A stretch of 64,000 bases of DNA from Gp13-AA77 sp035946735 (GTDB lineage: Bacteria; Acidobacteriota; Terriglobia; UBA7540), in contig DASYYZ010000129.1 in NCBI GenBank assembly GCA_035946735.1, positions 80,976 to 144,975 of the forward strand. Reading direction: 5' to 3'. The notes beneath the pieces were generated by a model, which was given only the letters and a program-made list of their open reading frames with translations, was not told the DNA's origin and did no database searches. The position numbers were made by a program, and so were the translations under genes. Of the stretch, positions 16,449 through 25,972 are shown piece by piece (the stretch's first letter is position 1; each line of letters starts with the position of its first letter).

Positions 16449-18197
16449 CTACCGTTGGAACGGTCGCTGGGCCAGGACCTGTCCACCCTCTTGCACGGTG
16501 TATGTGGCATTGGCGCGCAGGCCTTTGAATGTATCCTTCTGCCCGCTGGGCCAAGTCACGACAACATCCGCGACCAAGGCCTTTCCCAGGCCGAAAGTAA
16601 GCGTCAACTCGCTTTGCGAGCAGTAGCTGGACCCTGAGTGGACGCTTTGCCAGTCATCGGGGAGCGGCTGGCCGGCGAAGCTGACCCGGACCACGGCGCC
16701 GATGCCATCGCGGTTTGAACGCGTTCCCACGGTTCGGATGCGGATCGCGTTGTTGCGGCTCCCTCCCACATTGTGAAAGAGGTACGCCGGGCCGCCGTTG
16801 GTGGTCAGAAGGATGTCAGGCGCGCCGTCGTTGTCGATATCGGCGTAGGCAGCGCCGCGAGCCACCATCGGTTTGACGAATCCCATTTGCCTGCCGGTCT
16901 CAGCGAAGCGGGCGCCTCCTTTGCCGTCGTGGCCGTCATCGTGGAAAACAAGCGGAAGCTCGGCGTAGGCGACTTGCGGTTGAATGCGGTTGATGTCGGG
17001 CTCGATGTGCCCATTGGCCACGAAGATGTCGGGCAGGCCGTCAAGGTCGTAATCAAAGAAGAACAAACCGAAGGAGAGCGATAGCAGGCTGGCGCGGCCG
17101 AGCGACGAAGCGGGCGCAACATCGATGAAGAATTTGTTTTTCTCGTTGTGGTAGAGGCCCATCATCTGGTTTGAGAAGTTGCCGATGGCGAGACTGGGGT
17201 AGCCGGTACCGTCGAAATCCCTGGCGTCGATGCCCATGGCCCCGCGCGCGACTCCGTCCTCGCTAAAGGCGATGCCGGCCTGGACAGCCTGCTCCGTGAA
17301 AGTGCCGTCGCGATTGTTGTGATAGAGCTTGCTCGGCTGCGTGTCGTCGGCCACCGCGATGTCAGGCCAGCCATCCTGATCGTAGTCGATCACCGCCACG
17401 CCTAACGATTTTCCCGTCGAATCTTCAATGCCGGCCTTCCGCGTCACGTCCTCAAAGCGGCCGCCGCCCAGATTGTGATAGAGCCGGCATGTGTCGCCGT
17501 GATAAGCCTCCGGGGTGCAATAAGACTTGGCGTGGCCGTCGAGCGAACAATAGATATCGGCCTTCGGCGACCATTTCACATAGTTCGTGACGAACAGATC
17601 GAGCCGTCCGTCGTGATCGTAGTCGAGCCAGGCGGCGCTCGCCCCAAAACCGGTATTGTTGACTCCTGCTTCGCGGGTTACATCCTTGAATGTGCCGTTG
17701 TGCTGGTTGTGAAACAGATGGGAGGCGCCGAGACCGGTAAGATAAATGTCGTCCCAGCCGTCGTTGTCGTAATCGCCGACAGCAACCCCCATGCCGTAAA
17801 ATTCGATCCCAAGGCCCGAGCGCGCGGTAACGTCGGTGAAGGTCCCATTGCCGTTGTTGCGGTATAGTTTCAACGTCCGGCGCTGGCCTGAAGGGTGATC
17901 CGCGAAGTCGCCGCCTTGCACCAGCAGGATGTCGGGATTGCCGTCGTTGTCGTAATCGATAAAGGCGCAGCCGGAGCCCATGGTCTCGGGCAAATACTTC
18001 TTTCCGAAGGCGCCAGTGTAATGGGTGAAGTTGATGCCGGCGCGGCGAGTGATGTCGTCGAAGTGAACTGAAGTGTCCCCGGCAGCCGCGCCCGATCGAG
18101 GCCACGAGGGACTAATCAAGAGACCCGCGGCCACCGCCGTGAATAAGAGGAAGATGATGTGCGCGACTGCAGGCTTTCGGCCGTCTTTCCAAATCAC
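16449..18197 (-). CDS. CRTAC1-type secreted FG-GAP/UnbV protein
   Basis: The 582-residue protein has an N-terminal membrane or signal segment (residues ~12-34). It is followed by six to seven FG-GAP blades with calcium-loop motifs such as DYDNDGNPDILLVQGG, DYDNDGWDDIYLTG, DYDHDGRLDLFVTNY, DYDQDGWPDIAVADD and DYDLDGLPDIFVANG. The last part (about 500-570: IRIRTVGTRSNRDGIGAVVRV...LTLTFGLG...VVVTWPSGQ) is an ASPIC/UnbV domain. Such propellers bind carbohydrates or proteins outside the cell. The ATG overlaps the stop of the multihaem cytochrome gene by 4 bases, so both proteins are made together. Confidence 0.92.
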   Translation of the reverse strand: MIWKDGRKPAVAHIIFLLFTAVAAGLLISPSWPRSGAAAGDTSVHFDDITRRAGINFTHYTGAFGKKYLPETMGSGCAFIDYDNDGNPDILLVQGGDFADHPSGQRRTLKLYRNNGNGTFTDVTARSGLGIEFYGMGVAVGDYDNDGWDDIYLTGLGASHLFHNQHNGTFKDVTREAGVNNTGFGASAAWLDYDHDGRLDLFVTNYVKWSPKADIYCSLDGHAKSYCTPEAYHGDTCRLYHNLGGGRFEDVTRKAGIEDSTGKSLGVAVIDYDQDGWPDIAVADDTQPSKLYHNNRDGTFTEQAVQAGIAFSEDGVARGAMGIDARDFDGTGYPSLAIGNFSNQMMGLYHNEKNKFFIDVAPASSLGRASLLSLSFGLFFFDYDLDGLPDIFVANGHIEPDINRIQPQVAYAELPLVFHDDGHDGKGGARFAETGRQMGFVKPMVARGAAYADIDNDGAPDILLTTNGGPAYLFHNVGGSRNNAIRIRTVGTRSNRDGIGAVVRVSFAGQPLPDDWQSVHSGSSYCSQSELTLTFGLGKALVADVVVTWPSGQKDTFKGLRANATYTVQEGGQVLAQRPFQR

Positions 18198-21100
18198 TTC
18201 GACCGCCCGCTTCCTGGCCGGGCATCGGCAACCAAGCCGCGCGCACCTTGCGCGACACGATTGTTCCTGGCCACCGGATTGCCCCGGCCGGTCGCGGGTT
18301 TCGGCGCGGCCTCGACTGGATATGGTCTGCTGCCCTTTTCCCCGGTCAGCCGCACCGATACATGCTCGTGGATCGGCTGCGCCTCGTTATTGTCGTCGGG
18401 GTGCGCCAGCTTGAACGCGCCGGTGATCGCCTGGGCGGCCTCGTTGGCTTTGAACCGTAAGTAGAGCTTCTCCTCGCGCGCGGCTTGGGGGTCGTCGCCG
18501 AGCCCACGATAGCAGAGCATCAGGTTGTAGTGCGCTTCCAGGTCCTCCGGATCGATGCTGAGCGTACGCGCGTACTCCGCTACGGCTTCCTGATACTTGC
18601 GCTCGAGGAAAAGCATCCGGCCCATCTGATTGCGATTCACGCGATCGCTCGGGTAACGCGCGGCGGCCAGCGCGAATTGTTGATAAGCTGCCGCATAATC
18701 GCCGTCCGTCTTGAACGCGAGTCCCTCGAAGTAGTGGGCGCTGGCCAGATTGGGATTAAGCTGCAACGCCTTCGCCAGTATCGGCTTGGCAGCGTCGGTG
18801 TTGCCTTCCTGGATGAGTGCGCGCGCCACGTTCGTCCAACCGTCGGCGTAATCCGGGCGCACTTTGGTGACGGTTTCGAAGGCCCGCTCCGCGCCCTTCA
18901 GATCGCCTTGCAGCAGCAGCCCGATTCCATAGTCGTTCCAGCGTTCCCAATCGTGACCGTCCAACGCGGCCGACCCGGTGAAGGCGGGTCCACCCTTGGG
19001 CGAGATCGTAACCGGAACAGTCTTGCTGTCCTCGGCGATCACGACGATCGGCACGTCAGGAATCCGCTTGAATTTCGCCGAGACGCCCGAAACCGGCGCC
19101 GTGAACACCCAGCGCCCGTCATCGTAGTTCCGGGTGACGTCGGGGTGCGCGTTGGCCGGATCGCGCGCGCCGGCGAAAGCCCACTGCGTATTCCACCAGC
19201 TGAATTTGCGGTAATTCAGCTTCGCGATCAGCGTAATGTGGTCGCCGGCGTCGCGGGGCACGCTGAGCCGGAAGTGAACCGTGTCGGCGGCGCCGGGCGG
19301 GATCAGGCGGGCATACGCGACAGCGCGGGTTGACCAGGCGTTGCGCTTGTTGATCACATTGCCGTGCTCGTCGAGCTGCAGCGAGCGATAGAAGTGGGCG
19401 CCTGTCTCCACGGGCCCCTTGCCATCGTCAGCGGCCTCACCGCTCCAGAAGACGATGCGCCCCCTGCTGTCGCGAGCCTGCAACTCCAGCCAGCAATCAG
19501 CGGCGTCCACCGTGCCGGCGGGGAAGAAATGGCCCACCTTCCGCGTCCGCACCACTACTTCAACCCGCGCCGTCTCGCCGGGATGGAGTTGCGCGGCTGC
19601 CCGTCCCAGGGGCGCCATCAGCGCGGCCGGCGGTGCGTTGGTGGCTGTCGAAGCAGCGAGGCCGGCTGAGGACTCTTCGCCCACGGCGAACGTGCTCGAG
19701 AGCTGCGGAGCCTCGCCCGCCGCAGTCCGAATCTTCCCGGAGACCGAACCTTCCGCAGGCTCGGCCGCCAGGCCGAAGATGTCAACGGTCAGCGCGCCTT
19801 TCAGAAATTTCTCCACCGCGGCCACTTGAGCGTCGTCGCCGTAGGACGTAGGCACCGCCGTGTTCGCAGCGGCAAACCGATGTGAGTGCACCATGCCATC
19901 GATGTTCCCGAAATCCTTCGAAGGCACCATGGGCATGTGGCAGTCCGCGCACATCTGCGGTTTCGGCGGATAGTAGAACGAACGCGCGCCCTGGCCTGAG
20001 ACTCCGCTGGCCTGCCAATTGTCGTAATCGTCGAAGCCGCGGAACCAGCGATAGTGATTCACCGGCACGTCGAGGTGAACTTTGTGGCATGCGGAGCAGA
20101 ACCCGGCCAACTGGGTATGATCTTTGTGAAACGGCTTGAGGAACGCAAAGCGGTGAGGCTTGGGATCGAGCTTGGTGTCGTAGTCGTGCAGGAAGCGCAT
20201 CAACGGATTCGGGCTTTCGGCAAGCTCGGCGAGCTTGGGGTATTCGAGGGTAAACCCGCCTTGGCCCATGGTGCTGTCCACATGGACGATCGCGTGGCAC
20301 GACATGCATCCTAGGCCGTTCTGTCCCGCCGGAGTGTTTTCGATGTCCCGAATGGGGAGTTTCTGCATCTTGCCCGCGATGATCAAAGCATGATCGTGAC
20401 AGCCCCCGCACCACAGCGACGGTTTGATCCCGATCGTGTCCTGCATATACTCGACGGACTTGCGGTACCACTGGTTGTTGAACGAAGCCATGTGGTGCAT
20501 GGAACTCTGCCACTGATCGTAGATGTCCTGATGGCAGCGCTGGCAGGATTCCGAATTCATGAAAAAGCCCGATTCGATGGGCCGCCCGTCCGAGGTCCGC
20601 GCCGAACTGGGAAAGAGCAGACTGCCTTCCCCCGCGCCTTCCTGCTCCATTGTCAGCGGAGCCGTGGAAGGATTCCGGACGGTGTACTCGGGATCGGGAA
20701 AGTAGTGCTGATAACCGGCCGCAACCCCGTAAAAGACGAGCGAGCCGAGCATGACGCCGGCGGACCAACGAGACACGGAGGTCGAAATGGCTCGCGAGTT
20801 TCGAGTTTCGAATTTCGAGTTTCGGATTTCGATGACACGCGCTCGCAGATGTACGAGCAGGAAGAAAAGGCCCGCTATCACACCGCCAACATGCAGATAC
20901 AGAGCCCAGGTATGCGGCCGGGTCATGCCTGCGACGGCGAGATACAATCCGAAGCCACCCCCCGCACCCAGCAGCAGCAGTGAGATTCCGGCGCTCCTGC
21001 CCGCGAAGAACCCGCGGTGGCGAATCGCGAAGATCACCAGCACTATCGCGACCAGGATGCCTAGAAAGGGATGCAGAAGATCGTTGGTAACGTAGAAGAG

Positions 21101-21208
21101 GTCCGGCGAGCTGAACGCGGCCACGTAGGCGCTGTTGACGACAAGCCCGAGACCCGTCACCAGCAACCACTTGCCCCAGGGGAATCGTGATGGATCCTTG
21201 CCATTCAT
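18194..21208 (-). CDS. Membrane-anchored multihaem cytochrome c fused to TPRs
   Basis: I take the ATG at 21208 (MNGKDPSRFPWGKWLL), which leads straight into the membrane segments. The frame extends 35 codons further upstream, but that stretch looks non-coding. The product has 1004 residues: four or so N-terminal membrane helices, then a periplasmic region with five CxxCH haem sites (CQRCH, CGGCH, CMSCH, CSACH, CADCH), a beta-rich middle, and C-terminal TPRs (WTNVARALIQEGNTDAA, YEGLAF-like, QMGRMLFLERKYQEA, HYNLMLCYRGL). The CxxCH order resembles cytochrome c554/NrfB-like carriers. With the coupled CRTAC1 protein it may move electrons across or outside the membrane; the donor is unknown. Confidence 0.87.
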   Translation of the reverse strand: MNGKDPSRFPWGKWLLVTGLGLVVNSAYVAAFSSPDLFYVTNDLLHPFLGILVAIVLVIFAIRHRGFFAGRSAGISLLLLGAGGGFGLYLAVAGMTRPHTWALYLHVGGVIAGLFFLLVHLRARVIEIRNSKFETRNSRAISTSVSRWSAGVMLGSLVFYGVAAGYQHYFPDPEYTVRNPSTAPLTMEQEGAGEGSLLFPSSARTSDGRPIESGFFMNSESCQRCHQDIYDQWQSSMHHMASFNNQWYRKSVEYMQDTIGIKPSLWCGGCHDHALIIAGKMQKLPIRDIENTPAGQNGLGCMSCHAIVHVDSTMGQGGFTLEYPKLAELAESPNPLMRFLHDYDTKLDPKPHRFAFLKPFHKDHTQLAGFCSACHKVHLDVPVNHYRWFRGFDDYDNWQASGVSGQGARSFYYPPKPQMCADCHMPMVPSKDFGNIDGMVHSHRFAAANTAVPTSYGDDAQVAAVEKFLKGALTVDIFGLAAEPAEGSVSGKIRTAAGEAPQLSSTFAVGEESSAGLAASTATNAPPAALMAPLGRAAAQLHPGETARVEVVVRTRKVGHFFPAGTVDAADCWLELQARDSRGRIVFWSGEAADDGKGPVETGAHFYRSLQLDEHGNVINKRNAWSTRAVAYARLIPPGAADTVHFRLSVPRDAGDHITLIAKLNYRKFSWWNTQWAFAGARDPANAHPDVTRNYDDGRWVFTAPVSGVSAKFKRIPDVPIVVIAEDSKTVPVTISPKGGPAFTGSAALDGHDWERWNDYGIGLLLQGDLKGAERAFETVTKVRPDYADGWTNVARALIQEGNTDAAKPILAKALQLNPNLASAHYFEGLAFKTDGDYAAAYQQFALAAARYPSDRVNRNQMGRMLFLERKYQEAVAEYARTLSIDPEDLEAHYNLMLCYRGLGDDPQAAREEKLYLRFKANEAAQAITGAFKLAHPDDNNEAQPIHEHVSVRLTGEKGSRPYPVEAAPKPATGRGNPVARNNRVAQGARGLVADARPGSGRSK

Positions 21209-21475
21209 GGCTGAACGTCGGAATTCGAAACTTACAGGCTGGCAGCCTGAGTTCAGGAGTGCAGCCGTCGCTGCCGGAGAGCCCCAACGTTCGAACTGCG
21301 ACAACTCGCCCAATCTTATCGCAAAGCTGCTCGTGAGGAATCGGGCTAGCTGAAATTAGGCCGGGCGATAATATGTTCACATTAGGACGCGCTGGACCGG
21401 GATCATCTGTCGCGGTGCAAGCAAAAGGGGTAAGTAAACCGATCAATCGAAGCAATGATGCGGGTAGGATCGCTA

Positions 21476-22858
21476 TCAGGTGGTCTTGGCCTCGCCGGCC
21501 GCGATCCCCAGAGATTTCATTTTGCGATAAAGGTGGCTGCGCTCGAGACCCAACGACTCTGCGGTGCGGCTGATATTCCCGCGATTCTCTTCCAGCTTGC
21601 GCACGATGTAGTCGCGCTCGTAAGCGGCACGAGCGTCCTGCAGGCTGAAAAATCCGCCGCCCGCAGACTCGCCTTTCGAGCGGCCGCGGTCGTGCTGAAG
21701 GGCGGGAGGCAGATGGCGGCGCTCGATTCTCTCCCCTTGCACCATGATTACCAGCCGCTCGATCAGGTTTCGGAGCTCCCGGACGTTCCCGGGCCAGCGG
21801 TATTCGAGCAATGCCTCGAGCGCCTGCTCCGCCAGACGCTTTGGACGCCGCCCGTAGGCGTGCGCGAATTCCGCCAGAAAATGCCCGGCCAGAGCAGGAA
21901 TATCCTCGGAGTGTTCGCGCAACGGCGGCACGAAAAAGGGAATCACATTGAGCCGGTAGAAAAGGTCCTCGCGAAAATTGCCCTTCTGGATCTCTTCGTT
22001 CAGATTCTTGTTGGTTGCCGTCACCACCCGCACGTCCACGGTGAGGCTGCCGGCCGAACCGAGCGGCGTAAAGCGCTGTTCCTCCACCACCCGCAATACC
22101 TTGGACTGCGTGCGCAAGCTCATGTCGCCGATCTCGTCGAGAAAGAGGGTGCCACCGTTGGCTTCCTCGAACTTACCGGTCTTGTCTTCGATGGCGCCGG
22201 TGAAAGATCCCTTAAGGTGCCCGAAAAGCTCACTCTCAATCAGTTCTTCAGGGATAGCGGCGCAGTTGACTTCCACAAAACGTTTTTCGCTGCGCAGGCT
22301 CAGATGATGGAGCGCGTGAGCCACCAGCTCCTTGCCTACGCCGCTTTCACCGTAGACGAGCACCCGGCCGTTGGTGGGCGCCGCGAGCGCCAACTGCTGA
22401 CGCAGCGCTTTCATGGGAACGCTGTCCCCTATGATCTGGTACCGTCCGTGAATCTCGTTGCGCAAGCTCCGGTTCTCGACTGCCAGCTCCTGCTGATCGA
22501 GAGCGTGCCGCAGTGTGAGCAGCGTCTTGTCGATGGAAAGGGGCTTCTCGACAAAGTCGAAAGCGCCTAGTTTGGTGGCGCGCACGGCGGTTTCGATGGT
22601 GCCGTGGCCGGAAATCATGATCACCCGCGGCGGGTCTTCGAGCTCTTGAATTTTTTCGAGCGCTTCGAGGCCGTCCATGCCCGGAAGCCAGACATCGAGC
22701 ATCACCACGTCGCAGCGCTTGCTGCCGAGCCAGTCCAGGCCCGCTTCGGCGCTATCAACCGAATCCGCGACGTAGCCTTCATCGCGCAGGACGGCGCTCA
22801 AAGATTCGCGAATGCCGCCTTCGTCGTCCACAATCAGGATGGAATGCTTCGTGGTCAT
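21476..22858 (-). CDS. ntrX: NtrX-type sigma54 response regulator
   Basis: The 460 residues contain a receiver domain (D11, D12, phosphoacceptor D55 in MLDVWLPG, K in FVEKPLS), a sigma54 AAA+ domain (Walker A GESGVGKE, ELFGHLKGSFTGA, Walker B GGTLFLDEIGDM, GNVRELRNLIERL) and a C-terminal Fis-type HTH (NISRTAESLGLERSHLYRKMKSLG). The sigma54-contact loop reads GSFTGA in place of GAFTGA. It lies 43 bases downstream of its kinase and should activate RpoN promoters when phosphorylated. The regulon, perhaps nitrogen or redox, is not visible here. Confidence 0.92.
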   Translation of the reverse strand: MTTKHSILIVDDEGGIRESLSAVLRDEGYVADSVDSAEAGLDWLGSKRCDVVMLDVWLPGMDGLEALEKIQELEDPPRVIMISGHGTIETAVRATKLGAFDFVEKPLSIDKTLLTLRHALDQQELAVENRSLRNEIHGRYQIIGDSVPMKALRQQLALAAPTNGRVLVYGESGVGKELVAHALHHLSLRSEKRFVEVNCAAIPEELIESELFGHLKGSFTGAIEDKTGKFEEANGGTLFLDEIGDMSLRTQSKVLRVVEEQRFTPLGSAGSLTVDVRVVTATNKNLNEEIQKGNFREDLFYRLNVIPFFVPPLREHSEDIPALAGHFLAEFAHAYGRRPKRLAEQALEALLEYRWPGNVRELRNLIERLVIMVQGERIERRHLPPALQHDRGRSKGESAGGGFFSLQDARAAYERDYIVRKLEENRGNISRTAESLGLERSHLYRKMKSLGIAAGEAKTT

Positions 22859-22901
22859 GGATCGTTAAGAGCGGCTCGGCAGGATCACATTCTGCGCCCG
22901 C

Positions 22902-25142
22902 TCAAGCGCCGGCCATCTCGACTCCTCCGGCGCGCTCCACGGGCAATTCAATAACAAATCTGGCTCCGAACGGCCGGTTCTCCTCCACGCGAATGAATCC
23001 GTGATGCTCGCTGACGATACGACTGACGATGGCGAGTCCCAGCCCGGTGCCGCGTCCCTTCGTGGAGAAATAGGGCACAAACAGCTTCTCTTTGGCTTCG
23101 GGCGAGAGCCCCGGACCGCTGTCGGCGACCGTCAGCTCCACGACATCGCGCTCAGATTCGAGCGCGGTCTTGATCCAGATTTCGCGCAACGCAGAATGGT
23201 CTAGGGCCTCGGCGGCGTTGTCGATAAGATTGACTACGGCTCGCTTCAACTGCTCCGGGTCAGCCTGAATGCGCGGCAAATCCGGGCTGAGTTCGCGGCG
23301 CACAAGGATGCCGTCGAGCCGCCCGTTAAAAATCTCGAGAGCCTGTTCGACGATAGCGTTCAGGTTCGAAGACACCGGCTGCGAAGAGGGGAAACGGGCA
23401 AAAGCCGAAAACTCGTCCACCAGCGATTTGAGGGCGCTGACTTCGCGCCCGATCAAGGCGGCGCTTTCGGCCACAGCCGATACGACGACCGGCGAAGAAA
23501 CGCCCGATCCGGATCGTTCCACCAGCCTGGAAATGCGCTCGGTGGATAGCTGGATCGGAGTAAGAGGATTCTTGATCTCATGGGCCAGGCGCTGCGCCAC
23601 TTCCCTCCAGGCGGCGGCGCGTTGAGCCTGAAGCAGCTCGGTGAGGTCCTCAATCACGAGCACGAAACCCGCCACTTCGTCTCGCGTGCGGATCGACGAT
23701 GCCGTGAGGGCAACGGTGGCGCTGCGGCCGCCCAGATCAAGCTTCATTTGCCGGCTCACCACGCGCTGGCGGACGGCGCGGCGAAGTAGGCGTGCCACGT
23801 CGCGCGCATCGTCCGGCGAGAACAGATCGGAAAGCCGGTCTGCCGACTGCACCCGCTCAGTGCCGAGCAAGCTTTCGGCAGTGGCGTTGACCTCGTTAAT
23901 CTCACCGCGGGCATCGAGTGAAATAACGCCGGTAGGGATGTTCTCAAGGATGGCCCGCATCACGTTTGACCGCTCTTCCAGCTCGCGATTAGCGGCCTGC
24001 AAAGCTTCGGAGGCGCGATCGACCGCGCGCCGCCCGTCTTCGATCTGGGCCGTCATTTCGTTGAATGAGTGGATCAGCCTGCCCAACTCGCCATCGGCTC
24101 GAACACCGACTTGATAGCCCAGGTTGCCGTGCGAAACCTGGTCTGTGGCTTCGGCCAACGCCTGAATAGGCACCGTAACCTGCTTGGAAAAGAACATCGC
24201 GAACCAGGTGGCCGAAAAGAGCACCAGAAGCGTCAGCAGGCCAAGGACGGAAAGTTCGAAGCGCTTCACCGACTTCAGGTCATGGCTCAGAGCGTCATAC
24301 TGGCGCGCCTCGTGCTCGATCTGGCCCGCCGTCTGCACGAGATCAAGAGGCAAGCGCCGCGCGCTCACGGCAACCGCCAGCACTTTATCGGTATCGCCTT
24401 TAATGGTCTGCGCGCCCAGGAAGTAGTCGGCGCCCTGAAATCTCCAGCGCCTGCTTTCGCCGGCCTCCCCGGCACTGGCCGCGTTTAATTGCGGGAATAG
24501 ACCGGGCACGTCGGCGGCTGAAGGCCCGACCCCGCCGCTTCGAACCATGAGCCGGCCTTCCGGAGTGCAGATCATCGCTGAGACGAGCCCCAGGACCGCA
24601 GCGCGCCGGGCGAGCACGCTTTCGAGCGCAGGCAGGTCCCGGCGCTCCAGACTCTCAATGATCCGGCGATTGGTCGCCAGGTGAGTGGCGTCATCGACTG
24701 ATCTCTGTTCGGCCTCGACCGCAAGCTGCTCCGAAATGGCCCCCGCATCCCGCCGCAGCGCGTCGAACGGAATGCCAAACCACCTGTCGAGGCTCCGGTT
24801 CAACAGGCCATATGCGAAAACGAACAGCACCGACACAGGTACTAGCGAAAGGCTCAGAAAGGCCACCACCAGCCTGGTCTTGAATTGGGATCCCAGTTCC
24901 TGGCGCTTGCGTTCGGCATGAAGCTTCAGGAGGATTCGCAGCAGAATCAGCCCAAAGATGACGAATGCCACCACGATAAAGGTGGAAAGAGCAAGCAGCA
25001 GGATGGTCTCCTGGGCATCGGCGGGATGAATGAAAGAGAGCTTCAGGGAGGCGAGACTCCAGCCCAGAAAAAAGAGAAGGGGCACAACGATGGAGAGGAG
25101 AATCAGGGCGAGCTTGCGGCGACGCTCAGCTTTAGGGTCCAT
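22902..25142 (-). CDS. ntrY: NtrY-type membrane sensor histidine kinase
   Basis: The 746-residue protein has N-terminal membrane segments (LALILLSIVVPLLFFLGW and two more before residue 120). An extracytoplasmic part of about 180 residues and another membrane helix near 310 follow, then HAMP (QVTVPIQALAEATDQVSHGN), PAS (about 395-500), H-box HEIKNPLTPIQLS, N-box NLIDNAAEAL and the G boxes (VADSGPGLS, GRGTGLGLAIV). This is the NtrY plan and fits the NtrX-type regulator just downstream. The ATG abuts a REP element (25149-25178), which must lie in the leader or promoter. Confidence 0.91.
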   Translation of the reverse strand: MDPKAERRRKLALILLSIVVPLLFFLGWSLASLKLSFIHPADAQETILLLALSTFIVVAFVIFGLILLRILLKLHAERKRQELGSQFKTRLVVAFLSLSLVPVSVLFVFAYGLLNRSLDRWFGIPFDALRRDAGAISEQLAVEAEQRSVDDATHLATNRRIIESLERRDLPALESVLARRAAVLGLVSAMICTPEGRLMVRSGGVGPSAADVPGLFPQLNAASAGEAGESRRWRFQGADYFLGAQTIKGDTDKVLAVAVSARRLPLDLVQTAGQIEHEARQYDALSHDLKSVKRFELSVLGLLTLLVLFSATWFAMFFSKQVTVPIQALAEATDQVSHGNLGYQVGVRADGELGRLIHSFNEMTAQIEDGRRAVDRASEALQAANRELEERSNVMRAILENIPTGVISLDARGEINEVNATAESLLGTERVQSADRLSDLFSPDDARDVARLLRRAVRQRVVSRQMKLDLGGRSATVALTASSIRTRDEVAGFVLVIEDLTELLQAQRAAAWREVAQRLAHEIKNPLTPIQLSTERISRLVERSGSGVSSPVVVSAVAESAALIGREVSALKSLVDEFSAFARFPSSQPVSSNLNAIVEQALEIFNGRLDGILVRRELSPDLPRIQADPEQLKRAVVNLIDNAAEALDHSALREIWIKTALESERDVVELTVADSGPGLSPEAKEKLFVPYFSTKGRGTGLGLAIVSRIVSEHHGFIRVEENRPFGARFVIELPVERAGGVEMAGA

Positions 25143-25148
25143 TCATTA

Positions 25149-25178
25149 CTACCCTGGGAGCGCGGGCGTCTCGCCCGC
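25149..25178. repeat. REP element upstream of ntrY
   Basis: CTGGGAGCGCGGGCGTCTCG plus CCCGC carries a perfect 7-bp stem (25162-25168 with 25172-25178) around TCT. On the minus strand it translates to SAGETPALPG, a phrase often seen where such REPs are read as protein. It starts 7 bases before the ntrY start codon. Confidence 0.65.
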
Positions 25179-25205
25179 ACTCAGTCTTCCCCTCAAGCGC
25201 CGGCT

Positions 25206-25277
25206 CCAGACGGTTGTTGCCGGCCACCAACCCTGAGGTCCGAGCGCCTCAAGCAGACGCTGGTAGTAACGCCCTAA
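25206..25277 (-). pseudogene. N-terminal remnant of an endonuclease III-like glycosylase gene
   Basis: A minus-strand frame encodes YYQRLLEALGPQGWWPATT, close to the opening YxxLLxxxGPQxWWPA of endonuclease III-family proteins. The family's following PFEVxVGAILTQNT block is missing, and the frame runs into the REP at 25149-25178. Only about 24 codons remain. This is a pattern match to a short stretch, so it stays tentative. Confidence 0.42.
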
Positions 25278-25453
25278 CGCCCCTGCGCTCCTCGCAATCG
25301 GCGATGTCCCACGATGCTCGGGCGAGGCCACGGATGCGCGTACCCTCGCCGATCGTTTTCTTTGAATCGTGCTCTCGGGATTCCCGGGAAGGCCGTCATT
25401 CGGTTGTAACATGGCGCTTCTCTAGTGTAACCTCAATACCGGCGGAGGATCAC

Positions 25454-25900
25454 ATGGCGCTCGAAGTGGGCAAAGCAGTGTCGCTTGAGAGCGGACGCGG
25501 TCACCTGCGTTCGATCCAGGTGCAGACCCATTCGCGGATCGAGTTCAAGGACGTTACCTCAGAGATCCATAGGCTGGTTGCTGACTCCGGTGTGCGGAGC
25601 GGCGTCTGTTACGTTTTCACCCCGCACACCTCGGCGGCGGTGCTAGTCCAGGAGAATGACGATCCGGCCTTGCAGAAAGATGTCGACAACTTCCTGAGCG
25701 GCCTGGCTCCCCGCGACAAGAACTATCACCACAATGATGGCAACTGCGACGCGCATCTGAAGGCTTCCGTGATCGGCTGCTCCAAGACGTTGATCGTCGA
25801 GAAGGGCCGGCTCCTGCTGGGACGCTGGCAAGGCGTATTCTTTTGCGAGTTTGACGGCCCGCGCGAGCGCCAGTTGCACGTGAAGTTGGTGGGTGATTGA
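25454..25900 (+). CDS. yjbQ: YjbQ/UPF0047 family protein
   Basis: I chose the ATG at 25454 because GGAGGA lies 4 bases upstream and the 148-residue product then matches the usual family length; the frame itself is open from 25214. Family blocks are GVCYVFTPHTSAAVLVQENDD, HHNDGNCDAHLKASVIG and a closing GRWQGVFFCEFDGPRERQLHVK. The HTSA and the NxDAHLK histidines are the conserved putative active-site residues. YjbQ complements thiamine-phosphate synthase defects in E. coli; the physiological reaction is unsettled. The gene is monocistronic and divergent from ntrY. Confidence 0.9.
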   Translation: MALEVGKAVSLESGRGHLRSIQVQTHSRIEFKDVTSEIHRLVADSGVRSGVCYVFTPHTSAAVLVQENDDPALQKDVDNFLSGLAPRDKNYHHNDGNCDAHLKASVIGCSKTLIVEKGRLLLGRWQGVFFCEFDGPRERQLHVKLVGD

Positions 25901-25972
25901 GCTTGGCGAGACCCGAAACGCTGCGACTCAATCTGTCCGAAGCCACTAGCCCTCCGCCAGCTTAAGCCAACG

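Noticed and set aside
21209..21313. Upstream extension of the cytochrome-TPR protein
   Set aside because: The extra 35 codons are not protein-like, and a membrane protein start fits the ATG at 21208.
19782..21455. 557-codon minus-strand ORF
   Set aside because: It is an alternative frame of the multihaem cytochrome gene. The CxxCH motifs lie in the other frame.
25146..25269. 8-bp inverted repeat (TTACTACC / GGTAGTAA) as ends of a MITE
   Set aside because: The sequence inside the two ends is not symmetrical, and the right half is better explained by the endonuclease III remnant.
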